From Butyricicoccus_A sp963620595 (lineage in GTDB: Bacteria; Bacillota; Clostridia; Oscillospirales; Butyricicoccaceae): a stretch of DNA of 64,000 nt. The first letter of the stretch is position 1; each line of letters opens with the position of its first letter. The position numbers were made by a program, and so were the translations under genes. The stretch is from NCBI GenBank assembly GCA_963620595.1, contig CAVFAY010000002.1, forward strand, positions 1 to 64,000, in the 5' to 3' direction. This document shows, one piece after another, positions 51,477-59,983 of this stretch. The notes under the pieces were generated by a model. The model saw only the letters and a program-made list of their open reading frames with translations, was not told the DNA's origin and ran no database searches.

Positions 51477-53195
51477 ATGAAGATGAGCAGTATGCTCGGC
51501 GCCCGCTTTAAGGAAACTCCGGCGGATTGCCAGTTAGACAGCCATAAGCTCATGATCCGTGGCGGCTATATGAAGCAGCTGACCACCGGCATTTACTCCC
51601 TGTTTATGCCGACCAAGCGTATCTGCAAGAAGATTGAGAACATCATCCGCGATGAGATGGACAAGATTGACGGACAGGAAGTTATGTTCCCGGTTGTTAT
51701 GCCGGCATCTCTGTGGCAGGAATCCGGTCGCTATGAGTCTATCGGCAGTGAAATGGCTCGTTTTAAGGATAGAAGCGGCCAGCCGGTTGTTTTGGGCATG
51801 ACGCACGAGGAGGCAGCTGTCCATCTGGCACGCGGTACAGCACAGTCGTATTCGCAGTATCCGTTTATGATCTATCAGATCCAGACCAAGTTCCGCGATG
51901 AGCCGCGCGCCCGCGGCGGCCTGATTCGTGTTCGTGAGTTCACAATGAAGGATGCGTATTCGTTCCATACCTCGCAGGAAGATCTGGAAGCATACTATGA
52001 AAAGTGCTATCAGGCATATGTCAATATTTATCGCCGTGCCGGTGTGCCGGAAGTCATCGCGGTAAAGTCTGACTCCGGTATGATGGGCGGCAGCGTATCG
52101 CATGAGTTTATGCTGCTGACCGACTGCGGTGAAGACACCATCGTGCTGTGCGATGAATGCGGCTACAGCTCCAATATGGAAGCTGCCGACTGCATCGTAG
52201 ATGCACCGGAAACTACAGAAGCTCCGCTGGAGAAGGTACACACACCGGGCACCAAGACCATTGAGGCTGTCTGTGAATTCCTGCACGCACCGGCAAATGC
52301 ATCGTGCAAGGCTGTTGTCTACCAGAAAAACCTGACCGATGAGTATGTCATTGCCTTTATTCGCGGTGATCTGGAGGTCAATGAGACCAAGCTGCGTAAT
52401 TTCCTCGGCGAGGAGATTCATCCGGCTGAAATTACTGCAGAGAGCGGCATTGTTCCTGGATTTATCGGACCGGTTGGTCTGCCGGAAGGCGTAACCTTCG
52501 TGATTGACAAGTCTTTGGCTGCTCTGAACAACTCGGTTTGTGGTGCAAACGAAGAGGATTATCACTATACCGGCTATAATGTCAAGCGTGATACGCCGGA
52601 TGCACCGATTGCTGATTTTGCCAAGACCTATGAGGGTGCAACCTGTCCGTGCTGCGGTAAGAAGTCGATTCGCATCAGCCGCGGCATTGAGGTCGGCAAC
52701 ATCTTCCAGCTCGGCACCAAGTACACCAAGTCCATGGAGATGACCTATATCGGTCAGGATGGCAAGCCGCATTACCCAATTATGGGCTGCTATGGTATCG
52801 GCGTTGGTCGTCTGTGTGCATCGGTATGCGAGGAAAAGCATGATGACTACGGTCCGATCTGGCCGATGAGCATTGCTCCGTGGCAGGTACACATCTGTGC
52901 CATCAAGGCAACTGATCCGCAGGTACGAGAGATGGCAGATGCTCTGTATAATAATCTGCAGGCAGCTGGCGTAGAGGTACTGTATGATGACCGTAAGGTC
53001 AGCGCAGGCAATATGTTCTCGGATGCCGATCTGCTCGGCGTGCCGGTACGTGTGATTGTCAGCCCGAAGACCATCAAGCGCGGCTGTGTCGAGGTATCCA
53101 AGCGCGATAAGTCCCTGCGTGAGGATGTCGCTCCGGAAGAAGCACAGACATATGTAGAAAAGCTGGTTCAGTCCATGCTGAACGAGCTGAAGTAA
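51477..53195 (+). CDS. proS: prolyl-tRNA synthetase (bacterial type)
   Basis: The 572-residue class II synthetase charges tRNA-Pro. It has the N-terminal SSMLGARFKETPADCQLDSHKLMIRGGYMKQLTTGIYS-type region and motif 2 FRDEPRARGGLIRVREFTMKDAYSFH. The inserted editing domain (about residues 225-380, with PAEITAESGIVPGFIGP) hydrolyses mischarged Ala-tRNA. Motif 3 is GCYGIGVGRL, and an anticodon-binding domain completes the protein. The ATG at 51477 follows AGAAAGGAAAGATATTCAT. No T-box is seen in the 82-base gap upstream. Confidence 0.97.
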   Translation: MKMSSMLGARFKETPADCQLDSHKLMIRGGYMKQLTTGIYSLFMPTKRICKKIENIIRDEMDKIDGQEVMFPVVMPASLWQESGRYESIGSEMARFKDRSGQPVVLGMTHEEAAVHLARGTAQSYSQYPFMIYQIQTKFRDEPRARGGLIRVREFTMKDAYSFHTSQEDLEAYYEKCYQAYVNIYRRAGVPEVIAVKSDSGMMGGSVSHEFMLLTDCGEDTIVLCDECGYSSNMEAADCIVDAPETTEAPLEKVHTPGTKTIEAVCEFLHAPANASCKAVVYQKNLTDEYVIAFIRGDLEVNETKLRNFLGEEIHPAEITAESGIVPGFIGPVGLPEGVTFVIDKSLAALNNSVCGANEEDYHYTGYNVKRDTPDAPIADFAKTYEGATCPCCGKKSIRISRGIEVGNIFQLGTKYTKSMEMTYIGQDGKPHYPIMGCYGIGVGRLCASVCEEKHDDYGPIWPMSIAPWQVHICAIKATDPQVREMADALYNNLQAAGVEVLYDDRKVSAGNMFSDADLLGVPVRVIVSPKTIKRGCVEVSKRDKSLREDVAPEEAQTYVEKLVQSMLNELK

Positions 53196-53212
53196 AAAGC
53201 AAGCCAAGCAAA

Positions 53213-53248
53213 ACGGCAGGCAGCGACCATCACTGCCTGTCGTTTTTT
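53213..53248 (+). terminator. terminator of proS
   Basis: ACGGCAGGCAG and CTGCCTGTCG pair in a stable hairpin followed by six T, 18 bases after the proS stop. Confidence 0.9.
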
Positions 53249-53270
53249 CTTTGTGGAAAGGAGAACGTCT

Positions 53271-54224
53271 ATGATTTTTCGAGCGCTGAAAATGGCGGCT
53301 GGCTCTGGCACCTTTACGACCGACAGCGCGATGGAAGCGACCAATGATGCGACCAATGACGTCATTCAGAGCGTACAGTCGGTCACATCGATGATGCATC
53401 TGCCGTCATGGTTTGGGCGGCTGTTGTTTATTATCATCACCATTCTCGTCATGCTTTGGCTGGTGCGGATTGTCAATCATATGTTTCGACGCACCAAGGA
53501 AGCAATGCTGGCGACGGGGAATACCGATGTTACGCTGCTGTCCTTTGCGCGATATGTGATCATCGTTGGCATTTATTTTATCGGCGGTGTCGTTGTCGTG
53601 TCGAGTATTCCGGGAGCATCCGACTCGCTGACAGCGCTGTTGGCATCCGGCAGCATTGTCGCTGTGGTTGTCGGCTTTGCTGCGCAGGACACGCTGGGCA
53701 ATGTCGCGGGCGGTGTGATGATTCTGTTTTTCAAGCCGTTTATCATCGGTGACTTTGTGCGATACGTCGATTCCAATGTCTCCGGCGTGATTGAAGAGAT
53801 CACGCTGCGCCATACGGCGATTCGCACACCAGAAAACAAGCGCATTATCATTCCGAATGGCACGATTAACAGTGCGGTGATTGAGAACGCCAATTACGCC
53901 GACAAACGTATTTGTGAATTGTTTAACGTGGGTATCACCTATGAGAGTGATATGGAGAAAGCCATCGAGATTTTGCGCGATGAAGTCATGCGGCAGCCTC
54001 TGCATTTGGACATCAGAACACCGGAAGAAAAATCGACACAACCGGAAGTGAAAGTTGAAGTTGTTGAACTTGCAGATTCGGCGGTTATTCTGCGTGCGTG
54101 GCTGTGGGCGGCGGATCAAACGAACGCAACTGCACTGAAATTTGCACTAAATCGGTCGGTTAAAAACCGATTTGATGCAGAAAATATTGAATTTGCGTAT
54201 CCTCACGTAACAATTACAAAGTGA
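53271..54224 (+). CDS. mechanosensitive ion channel, MscS family
   Basis: The 317-residue protein is a small-conductance mechanosensitive channel that releases solutes on osmotic downshift. It has three spans. The pore-lining TM3 is rich in Gly and Ala (SIVAVVVGFAAQDTLGNVAGGVMILFFKPFIIGDFV), followed by the beta domain (GVIEEITLRHTAIRTPENKRIIIPNGTI) and a mixed C-terminal domain. The ATG at 53271 lies 7 bases after AAAGGAG; a GTG six codons upstream overlaps that site. It is monocistronic between two terminators. Confidence 0.93.
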   Translation: MIFRALKMAAGSGTFTTDSAMEATNDATNDVIQSVQSVTSMMHLPSWFGRLLFIIITILVMLWLVRIVNHMFRRTKEAMLATGNTDVTLLSFARYVIIVGIYFIGGVVVVSSIPGASDSLTALLASGSIVAVVVGFAAQDTLGNVAGGVMILFFKPFIIGDFVRYVDSNVSGVIEEITLRHTAIRTPENKRIIIPNGTINSAVIENANYADKRICELFNVGITYESDMEKAIEILRDEVMRQPLHLDIRTPEEKSTQPEVKVEVVELADSAVILRAWLWAADQTNATALKFALNRSVKNRFDAENIEFAYPHVTITK

Positions 54225-54237
54225 CAGAAAAGCCGTC

Positions 54238-54275
54238 ATCCCTGCTGCATCACCTATGCAAGCAGGGATTTTTTT
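54238..54275 (+). terminator. terminator of the mscS-like gene
   Basis: ATCCCTGCTGCAT pairs with ATGCAAGCAGGGAT with one bulge and is followed by seven T. Confidence 0.92.
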
Positions 54276-54614
54276 GTATGTTTCCATTTTTTATATCGCG
54301 AATTTGCGATTGATTGGCAGAAAAAGAGTTGGGTTAAAACGCACAAAAACACGAAGTGTCAATTGTGTGAATTAAATAACGAATAAAACCGGAAATGGTT
54401 AAAATGCACAAAACAAAGTATAAAAAATTGTATAGTTTGTTGAGAATTAAGATTGCGCGATTGCGAGAAAGTGTGTATGATATAGGCAAGCTAAAGGAAA
54501 GACATCCGGAAGCCAAAACAGACAAAAGTCTGAGGAGCAAATTGAAAGCTCCAAATAAACAGGCGTCATTTCTGAGGCGCACACACGATTACGAATGTTG
54601 GAGGTGAGTCAATC
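54276..54614 (+). other. leader region of the small-peptide array, no convincing gene
   Basis: This 339-base AT-rich stretch holds a 70-codon open frame (54395-54607) that has no good ribosome binding site and overlaps a promoter-like site, so it is not called as a gene. TTGCGC and TATGAT spaced 17 bases apart (54453-54481) could start transcription about 125 bases before the first small ORF. Confidence 0.5.
54453..54481 (+). promoter_or_regulatory. candidate promoter of the small-peptide array
   Basis: TTGCGC and TATGAT lie 17 bases apart. It is the best sigma-A-like site between the mscS terminator and the first peptide ORF. Confidence 0.45.
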
Positions 54615-54710
54615 GTGAAACATTCATTCAATCAGATGGCCAATGCTTATGTCAAGGAGCTTCGCAAGAATAAGATTGACCAGGCCGTTATTCATATGTT
54701 TGGTAAGTAA
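54615..54710 (+). CDS. 31-residue small protein at the head of the peptide array
   Basis: The GTG-started ORF encodes 31 residues, opening MKHSFNQMANAYVKEL and ending HMFGK. It is helical and basic, with no cysteine or tryptophan. GGAGGTGAG lies about 6 bases before the start, one of the best ribosome binding sites in this part of the window. It is unlike the three peptides that follow in sequence but matches them in size. It may be a second component or regulator of the array. Function unknown. Confidence 0.65.
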   Translation: MKHSFNQMANAYVKELRKNKIDQAVIHMFGK

Positions 54711-54751
54711 GAGTAAGAAATCACATCGCATTATATAAGGAGGAACGGATC

Positions 54752-54844
54752 ATGGGATTCTTTGGAGAACTGACAAGAGCAAGAATGATGGAGCTGTCCA
54801 GCGAGAAGATCGCATATGCAGCACGTGCTAAGAAGAACCACTAA
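54752..54844 (+). CDS. 30-residue tandem peptide, copy 1
   Basis: The ORF encodes 30 residues beginning MGFFGELTRARMMELSSEK and ending RAKKNH. AAGGAGG lies 9 bases before the ATG. The peptide is cationic with an aromatic N-terminus and can form an amphipathic helix (F3/F4, L7, A10, M12, I20, A24 on one side). It has no signal peptide, Cys, or double-Gly leader. Copies 2 and 3 differ at only a few positions. Candidates are a leaderless-bacteriocin-like, modulin-like or signalling peptide; none is proven. Confidence 0.75.
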   Translation: MGFFGELTRARMMELSSEKIAYAARAKKNH

Positions 54845-54889
54845 GTCGAAAGACGTAAGATATACGGAATATATAGGGAGGAACGAATC

Positions 54890-54982
54890 ATGGGATTCTT
54901 TGGAGAACTGACAAGAGCAAGAATGGTGGAGCTGTCTGGCGAGAAGATTGCATACGCAGCACGCGCTAAGAAGAACCACTAA
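54890..54982 (+). CDS. 30-residue tandem peptide, copy 2
   Basis: The product begins MGFFGELTRARMVELSGEK and ends RAKKNH, differing from copy 1 by V for M and G for S in the middle. AGGGAGGAACGAATC precedes the ATG and is itself conserved among copies. Many DNA differences from copy 1 are at third codon positions, which suggests selection on the protein. It lies 45 bases after copy 1. Confidence 0.77.
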   Translation: MGFFGELTRARMVELSGEKIAYAARAKKNH

Positions 54983-55051
54983 TCATACAGAACACATCCT
55001 GCTAAATACAAAACCAACTGAAACACATTATAGATAGAGGAGGAACGAATC

Positions 55052-55144
55052 ATGGGATTCTTTGGAGAACTGACAAGAGCAAGAATGATAGAGCTGTCCG
55101 GCGAGAAGATCGCGTATGCAGCACGCGCTAAGAAGCGTCACTAA
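55052..55144 (+). CDS. 30-residue tandem peptide, copy 3
   Basis: The product begins MGFFGELTRARMIELSGEK and ends RAKKRH. It differs from copy 2 at position 13 (I for V) and near the end (R for N). AGAGGAGGAACGAATC precedes the ATG. A strong terminator follows 30 bases after the stop, so the four small ORFs form their own transcript. The CPBP protease gene starts just beyond the terminator. Confidence 0.77.
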   Translation: MGFFGELTRARMIELSGEKIAYAARAKKRH

Positions 55145-55174
55145 GCACTGACAAGTATTTATACAAAATAAATT

Positions 55175-55225
55175 GCAGCATCTCGATAATACCGACGTAC
55201 GGGCGGCAGAGATGCTGCTTTTTTT
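55175..55225 (+). terminator. terminator of the peptide array
   Basis: GCAGCATCTC and GAGATGCTGC form a perfect 10-bp stem with a long loop, followed by seven T. It ends the small-peptide transcript. Confidence 0.88.
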
Positions 55226-55300
55226 CGTCAATTTTGGTAAAAACCATGACAGAAGATAGGGTTTGTGATATGATGAAAACACGTGAATACGAAGGAGGCG

Positions 55301-56248
55301 GTGTTCATTAACGGGATTCCATCAGAAACGTGGCGTGTGCGCCGCAGTGCAGATATTATTGCACTGACAACTCTTGCGGAGCTGGCGATCAATTGTCTGC
55401 TGTATCCGATCATGCCGCTGTTTCCGCAGGCAGCGGAAGGCTCGTTTCTCTATGAGATGGAGGATATGCTGACCTATTTGCTGATCTTTGCCATTCCGTT
55501 TGCTGTCGGCGCAAAATTGTCCGGCATGTCCTTTCGTGATTTGATGGGACGAGGAAAGCCGAATGCAGAAGTATATCTCATGACGTTAGGGCTGACGCTG
55601 GGCTGGTCGATTGTTGCCGGTTGGCTGGGCGTTGGTATAGAAAGCGTTCTCAATCAGTATGGGCTGACAGAATCATCGTCTGCCTATGTCTTGCCGAACA
55701 GCGGCGCGGCACTGTTCATACAATTTCTCGCCACGGCGATTGTGCCGCCGATTGTCGAAGAGCTGTGCTATCGCGGATTCTTTCTCAACACCGCTGTGCG
55801 GTCAATGGGAACGTGGGGCGCGATTGCGTTCACAGCTGTATGCTTTTGGTTGGCGCATGACAGCTTGGAGATTTTTCCGCTAGCGTGCGGATTTGGCGTG
55901 ATTGGCGGATATATTCGCCGTCGATATGGTTCGCTGCTGCCATCTATGGCGGCGCATTTTGCTGTCAATAGTGTGTATCTTATCATCAATGCAAGTTATG
56001 CATACAATCATGCGATTGGTGCCATTGTCGCCGTACCGGTCAATCTGTTGGAGATTTTTTTGGGCGCTGCCGGTGTGGTTTTGTTTGTGCGGCGCAGAGA
56101 ATGGAAACCGATTTGGGACGGCACGTTTGGCATTCGCAGTGTTTTGACACCGAGACGGATGACTCTGACAATTTTGACCAGTGTTCCGGTATGGATTGTT
56201 CTCGCACTGACGATTTATTTTATATCCGGCAATTTGGAGGTGCTGTAA
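55301..56248 (+). CDS. CPBP-family intramembrane metalloprotease (CAAX protease/bacteriocin-processing type)
   Basis: The protein of about 315 residues has roughly eight spans and the ABI/CPBP motifs: EELCYRGFF (EExxxR), FWLAHDSLEIF, and AAHFAVNSVY. The Glu and His residues form the metal site. Bacterial members process or give immunity to bacteriocin peptides, or cleave membrane proteins. The start is uncertain: GTG at 55301 is nearest to GAAGGAGG, GTG at 55283 lacks a ribosome binding site, and no suitable ATG exists. It follows the peptide array and is directly joined to tadA (no gap). Confidence 0.85.
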   Translation: MFINGIPSETWRVRRSADIIALTTLAELAINCLLYPIMPLFPQAAEGSFLYEMEDMLTYLLIFAIPFAVGAKLSGMSFRDLMGRGKPNAEVYLMTLGLTLGWSIVAGWLGVGIESVLNQYGLTESSSAYVLPNSGAALFIQFLATAIVPPIVEELCYRGFFLNTAVRSMGTWGAIAFTAVCFWLAHDSLEIFPLACGFGVIGGYIRRRYGSLLPSMAAHFAVNSVYLIINASYAYNHAIGAIVAVPVNLLEIFLGAAGVVLFVRRREWKPIWDGTFGIRSVLTPRRMTLTILTSVPVWIVLALTIYFISGNLEVL

Positions 56249-56758
56249 ATGCAGACAGAACAGGAAAAGTTTATGAAAGCAGCCCTCAAGCTGGCACAGA
56301 AATCGGCAGAAGAAGGCGAGGTTCCGGTTGGCTGTGTCATTGTGTGTGACGGAAAGATTGTCGGACGCGGCAGAAATCGGCGCGAGACAAAAAAGACTGC
56401 CCTCTCTCATGCAGAGATTGAGGCGATTGGCAAAGCGTGTAAAAAACTGGGCGGCTGGCGGCTGCATAAATGCGATTTGTATGTGACGCTGGAGCCGTGT
56501 CCCATGTGCGCCGGTGCGATTATCAATGCGCGTATTCGCACGGTGTATTACGGCGCAGATGACAGTAAGGCGGGTTCCTGCGGCAGTTTAATTAATTTGT
56601 TTGATGTCGCGTATAATCACAAGCCGGAGATTGTAAAAGGTCTGATGAAAGAGCAATGCTCTGGAATTTTGACGGATTTCTTTCGGAATTTGCGCAAAAA
56701 GCGCAAGGAACAGCGGAAATTGCAGCGGCTTTTGCAGCAGGAAAATACACAGGGATAA
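56249..56758 (+). CDS. tadA: tRNA-specific adenosine deaminase (TadA)
   Basis: TadA converts A34 to inosine in tRNA-Arg(ACG). The 169-residue protein carries the deaminase signatures SHAEIEAI (zinc His and catalytic Glu near residue 54) and LEPCPMCAGAIINARI (zinc Cys pair near 84-87). The C-terminal FFRNLRKKRKEQRK is the basic tRNA-contacting tail typical of TadA. The ATG abuts the CPBP stop and follows TTGGAGGTGCTGTAA, so the two are probably cotranslated. Confidence 0.95.
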   Translation: MQTEQEKFMKAALKLAQKSAEEGEVPVGCVIVCDGKIVGRGRNRRETKKTALSHAEIEAIGKACKKLGGWRLHKCDLYVTLEPCPMCAGAIINARIRTVYYGADDSKAGSCGSLINLFDVAYNHKPEIVKGLMKEQCSGILTDFFRNLRKKRKEQRKLQRLLQQENTQG

Positions 56759-56761
56759 GAA

Positions 56762-56792
56762 AAGAGCTTTCCGCGAGGAAAGCTCTTTTTTT
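56762..56792 (+). terminator. terminator of the CPBP-tadA operon
   Basis: AAGAGCTTTCC and GGAAAGCTCTT pair perfectly around GCGA and continue into a T tract, 4 bases after the tadA stop. Confidence 0.93.
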
Positions 56793-56846
56793 CTTGAAAA
56801 AATGTCAAAAATGAATCTATGTGAATGACTTTTTGAAGAGTTCAAG

Positions 56847-56852
56847 TATAAT
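56847..56852 (+). promoter_or_regulatory. -10 element of the large SLH protein gene
   Basis: A perfect TATAAT lies 69 bases before the start codon. The only -35-like hexamer, TGACTT, is 15 bases upstream of it, which is short. Confidence 0.45.
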
Positions 56853-56920
56853 AAATATAAATGAAAAAGCCCAGCTGGATTGAGATTCCAACTAGTATTT
56901 ATTGTAATAGGAGGTAAAAT

Positions 56921-59900
56921 ATGAATTGGAAAAAACGAGTGACGAGTTTGGTATTGGCTCTGAGCCTGTTGGTTGGCATGCTGCCAACGATGGCATTTGC
57001 GACAGAGACGCCAAGCAAGGAAAGAAGCAAAAACGTTGCCGGCATGCCGTTTACCGATGTTGAGGCAGGCAGCTGGTACAGTGACGCCGTACAGTATGTG
57101 TACGACAACAATCTGATGAAGGGTACTGCGGCGAATAAATTTGAGCCGTACACTGTTATGTCGCGTGCGATGGTTGTGCAGATTTTATATAACAAGTCTG
57201 GCAATCCGAATGTGACAGGCAGTTCGTCTGGATTTACCGATGTACACAAGGCAGATTGGTACTTTAATGCGGTAAAATGGGCGTATGAAAACGGCTATGC
57301 ATCAGGCGTAGGCAACAATCGATTTGAACCGAATGCGAATGTAACCCGCGAACAATTCGCGCAGTTCATGTATAACTACACAGGAAAACCGGAGACTCAA
57401 ACAGATGTTCTATCGCAGTTTCCGGATGGCAGTAGCGTTACATGGTCGAAAAATGCTATGACTTGGACAGTTTCTAACAAGATTATCAATGGCTCAAAAG
57501 AAAACGGTGTCAATTATCTGAGACCGCAGGACAGTGCGACACGCGCGCAAGCGGCAGTTATTTTAAAAAATTATTGCGCGATGGAGAAAAAACAGGCGCG
57601 GTTTGCGATTCTGGATTTGACGGTGCAAGGACAGAAGGCAACTGTGCAGGTTACAGCGTCCAGTGTGTGCACGCTGACCATTCAATTCTTAGATGAAAAC
57701 ACGGGCAACGAATTGAATACATCTGCTACGACATTTGTTCCTGCGGGAACAGAAATGGGTGAAGTGACGGCAGATATTACCGGCAATATGCTTCCGTCAC
57801 ATTACAAGGCTGTGATAACGCTGACCAATTCCAAGGGCGAGCGGCTGTGCAACGAGTTTACCAGTATGAAGTACACGACTGCACAGGAAAAATTCGATGC
57901 GGAAACCGTGGATGATTTTCCGGACAAGAACGTTATCAACTTTGATGAGGATAAGACCGATAATTTTGGCGTTCTGGCGGATGACGTAAAGATTCCGACT
58001 GTGTCGGATAATACCAATATCATCGAGGAAACTTCTGATGATACATACACGGTAAAGAATATTGATTCGTCTGTAAATGCACTTGGCAAGGGTGACGAAG
58101 TGCTGTTTTATGACGCAAACGGCGAGGAAGTGCTTGTCTCGATTGAAAATATCAAGGTTTCGGGAACAACGGCAACCATTACGCGTGATTATGACGCATC
58201 TTTATCTGACTTTTACGATGTACTCAAAGTAGATGAAGAACAGTACATAGAACAGTCTGATGTTGACATAAGCGATGCGGATGAAGGCGTCACGCTAGTG
58301 AAACAGGATACACAGCAAAAGAGTGCAGAATCCGGCAATGTCCGTGCGGATAATAAAAATGCAACTATTGTGCCGCGCAGTATAGAATTCAAAATGGAGT
58401 TCGAGACAGATCACGTTCGCGTAAATGGTAAGGTGTCAATAGAAACAAAACTAGAGTATGAAATTCAGTACGACAAAAAGCTCTTTGGAATGAACTATCT
58501 GTACCAAAAAGTTATTACGACGGTAGAAAATAAAGGCTACATGACTGCTGGAATAAAAGTTGGTAATGACAAGTTCACAGAAGGTCAGTTAGACAAAGCG
58601 GAAATTAAACTGGGCAGCATACCGTTTCCTCTTGGCGCAGGATTTTCCTGCTCTGGAGCTATCTATGTACCAGTTGAAGTTGGATTAGAGGGAAACGTTT
58701 CTGTAGAAATAACCAGCACGGTGAAATCAGGCGTTGTTTATTGCAGTGAAAGTGGAAGACAGGATATTGCAGAAAAGTCAATTACAATAGATGCGTTAAA
58801 GGCTGATGGAAAGTTTGAATTAAAGACCGGAATAAAGATTCAATTAAGCGTGGAATTTTTAAAAGATGTATTGAAAACATCATTTAATACACAGATAGGT
58901 CCTGATGTTAAAACAGAAGCTGAGTCATCATCTGTTGGAGTGACAAATGCTGATTCCATACATGCCTGCGGTGCTTGTCTAGACGGTAAGATTTACTTAT
59001 TTGGAGAGGTAAAAGTAGATCTGACTTGGAAAATTACAGAAAAAATAAAGTGGACGATCTTTGATATAACATTAATGAAAATCGAAGGCGATCCGATTAT
59101 GGAATTTTATGTTTCTTTGCGAAATGATGAAGATTCTCCATTCCAAGGAAAAACAACGATAGGTTGGGGCGAGTGCCCAAATAAAAAGTACAAAACCACA
59201 TTCTGCGTCAAGGATACGAGCGGAAAGGAAGTAAAAACTACTTCCGTGACCGTTGCCAAGGACGGTATCTCTGTTGGCACGGCCAAGGACGGAGAAAATC
59301 TGTATCTCTATAATGGCGATTATACGGCTTCCAGCAAGGTTGACAACAAAAAGCTCGGCAAATCGTTTGCGGTCAAGGATGCGGCGTCTACGGTGACGCT
59401 CAATGCTAAGACCGACGGCGTAGATGTTTCATTCTCGGATGAAGATATTGCAGAAGCAATGAACGAGGCGGCAAACTTTGCGTGGAACTGGTATTGGGAT
59501 AACAAGTATTATGATGAGAGCAAATCAATTCATGAGAACGGTATTACATTTTGTCCGATTACAAAGTCGGGTATCCAGTCGCAGGCAGATTTGAAAAAAC
59601 TGACACAGCAGTATTTTACTGCAGATGTTGCCGATAAAATGATGGCCTATCGGGAATGGTTAGAAAAGAATGGTATATTGTATACCTCGGAAAATGAGGG
59701 ATTAGGCGGAGAACTTGCTAATGAATATACAATACAAGTAAATAAGCAGTCCGACAAGCTGTATGATATTATGGTGAATGAGACTTGCTGTTATGATGGA
59801 GTTATATATTATACGGATACATATACTATGCAGTATAAGCGGGAAAATGGCAATTGGGTCTTTGATAAAATACTTGCATGGCCGAGCGATTTTCATGTCC

Positions 59901-59983
59901 AGATTGATGTTGTTAATGCGGACGAAGCAAAAGAAAACGATACAGATTCCTCTCTGGAAAGTTTTGTTACTTCTGAGCGCTAG
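56921..59983 (+). CDS. large SLH-domain surface protein
   Basis: The 1020-residue exported protein has a signal peptide (about residues 1-27, ending AFA). Three N-terminal SLH repeats follow (FTDVEAGSWYSDAV, FTDVHKADWYFNAV and the more diverged QFPDGSSVTWSKNAM; about residues 40-215), which should anchor it to the wall. A long beta-rich region follows without recognised domains. The C-terminal part (about 835-985, ANFAWNWYWDNKYYDES, YTIQVNKQSDKLYDI) resembles small inhibitor-like domains of the IseA kind, at low certainty. The middle (58.4-59.1 kb) is clearly AT-richer than the ends, suggesting a mosaic. GGAGGTAAAAT precedes the ATG. Confidence 0.85.
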   Translation: MNWKKRVTSLVLALSLLVGMLPTMAFATETPSKERSKNVAGMPFTDVEAGSWYSDAVQYVYDNNLMKGTAANKFEPYTVMSRAMVVQILYNKSGNPNVTGSSSGFTDVHKADWYFNAVKWAYENGYASGVGNNRFEPNANVTREQFAQFMYNYTGKPETQTDVLSQFPDGSSVTWSKNAMTWTVSNKIINGSKENGVNYLRPQDSATRAQAAVILKNYCAMEKKQARFAILDLTVQGQKATVQVTASSVCTLTIQFLDENTGNELNTSATTFVPAGTEMGEVTADITGNMLPSHYKAVITLTNSKGERLCNEFTSMKYTTAQEKFDAETVDDFPDKNVINFDEDKTDNFGVLADDVKIPTVSDNTNIIEETSDDTYTVKNIDSSVNALGKGDEVLFYDANGEEVLVSIENIKVSGTTATITRDYDASLSDFYDVLKVDEEQYIEQSDVDISDADEGVTLVKQDTQQKSAESGNVRADNKNATIVPRSIEFKMEFETDHVRVNGKVSIETKLEYEIQYDKKLFGMNYLYQKVITTVENKGYMTAGIKVGNDKFTEGQLDKAEIKLGSIPFPLGAGFSCSGAIYVPVEVGLEGNVSVEITSTVKSGVVYCSESGRQDIAEKSITIDALKADGKFELKTGIKIQLSVEFLKDVLKTSFNTQIGPDVKTEAESSSVGVTNADSIHACGACLDGKIYLFGEVKVDLTWKITEKIKWTIFDITLMKIEGDPIMEFYVSLRNDEDSPFQGKTTIGWGECPNKKYKTTFCVKDTSGKEVKTTSVTVAKDGISVGTAKDGENLYLYNGDYTASSKVDNKKLGKSFAVKDAASTVTLNAKTDGVDVSFSDEDIAEAMNEAANFAWNWYWDNKYYDESKSIHENGITFCPITKSGIQSQADLKKLTQQYFTADVADKMMAYREWLEKNGILYTSENEGLGGELANEYTIQVNKQSDKLYDIMVNETCCYDGVIYYTDTYTMQYKRENGNWVFDKILAWPSDFHVQIDVVNADEAKENDTDSSLESFVTSER

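Noticed and set aside
51534..53399. 621-codon minus-strand open frame opposite proS
   Set aside because: It is an antisense shadow of proS with no recognisable domain or ribosome binding site, and it also crosses the proS terminator.
54395..54607. 70-codon plus-strand open frame before the peptide array
   Set aside because: It has no convincing ribosome binding site, overlaps a TTGCGC-17-TATGAT promoter candidate, and its Lys/Arg-rich composition looks like translated AT-rich noncoding DNA.
54752..55144. Regularly spaced near-identical segments as a possible CRISPR array
   Set aside because: The repeated units are about 93-base coding sequences with ribosome binding sites and silent differences; spacers are unequal (45 and 69 bases) and no cas genes are near.
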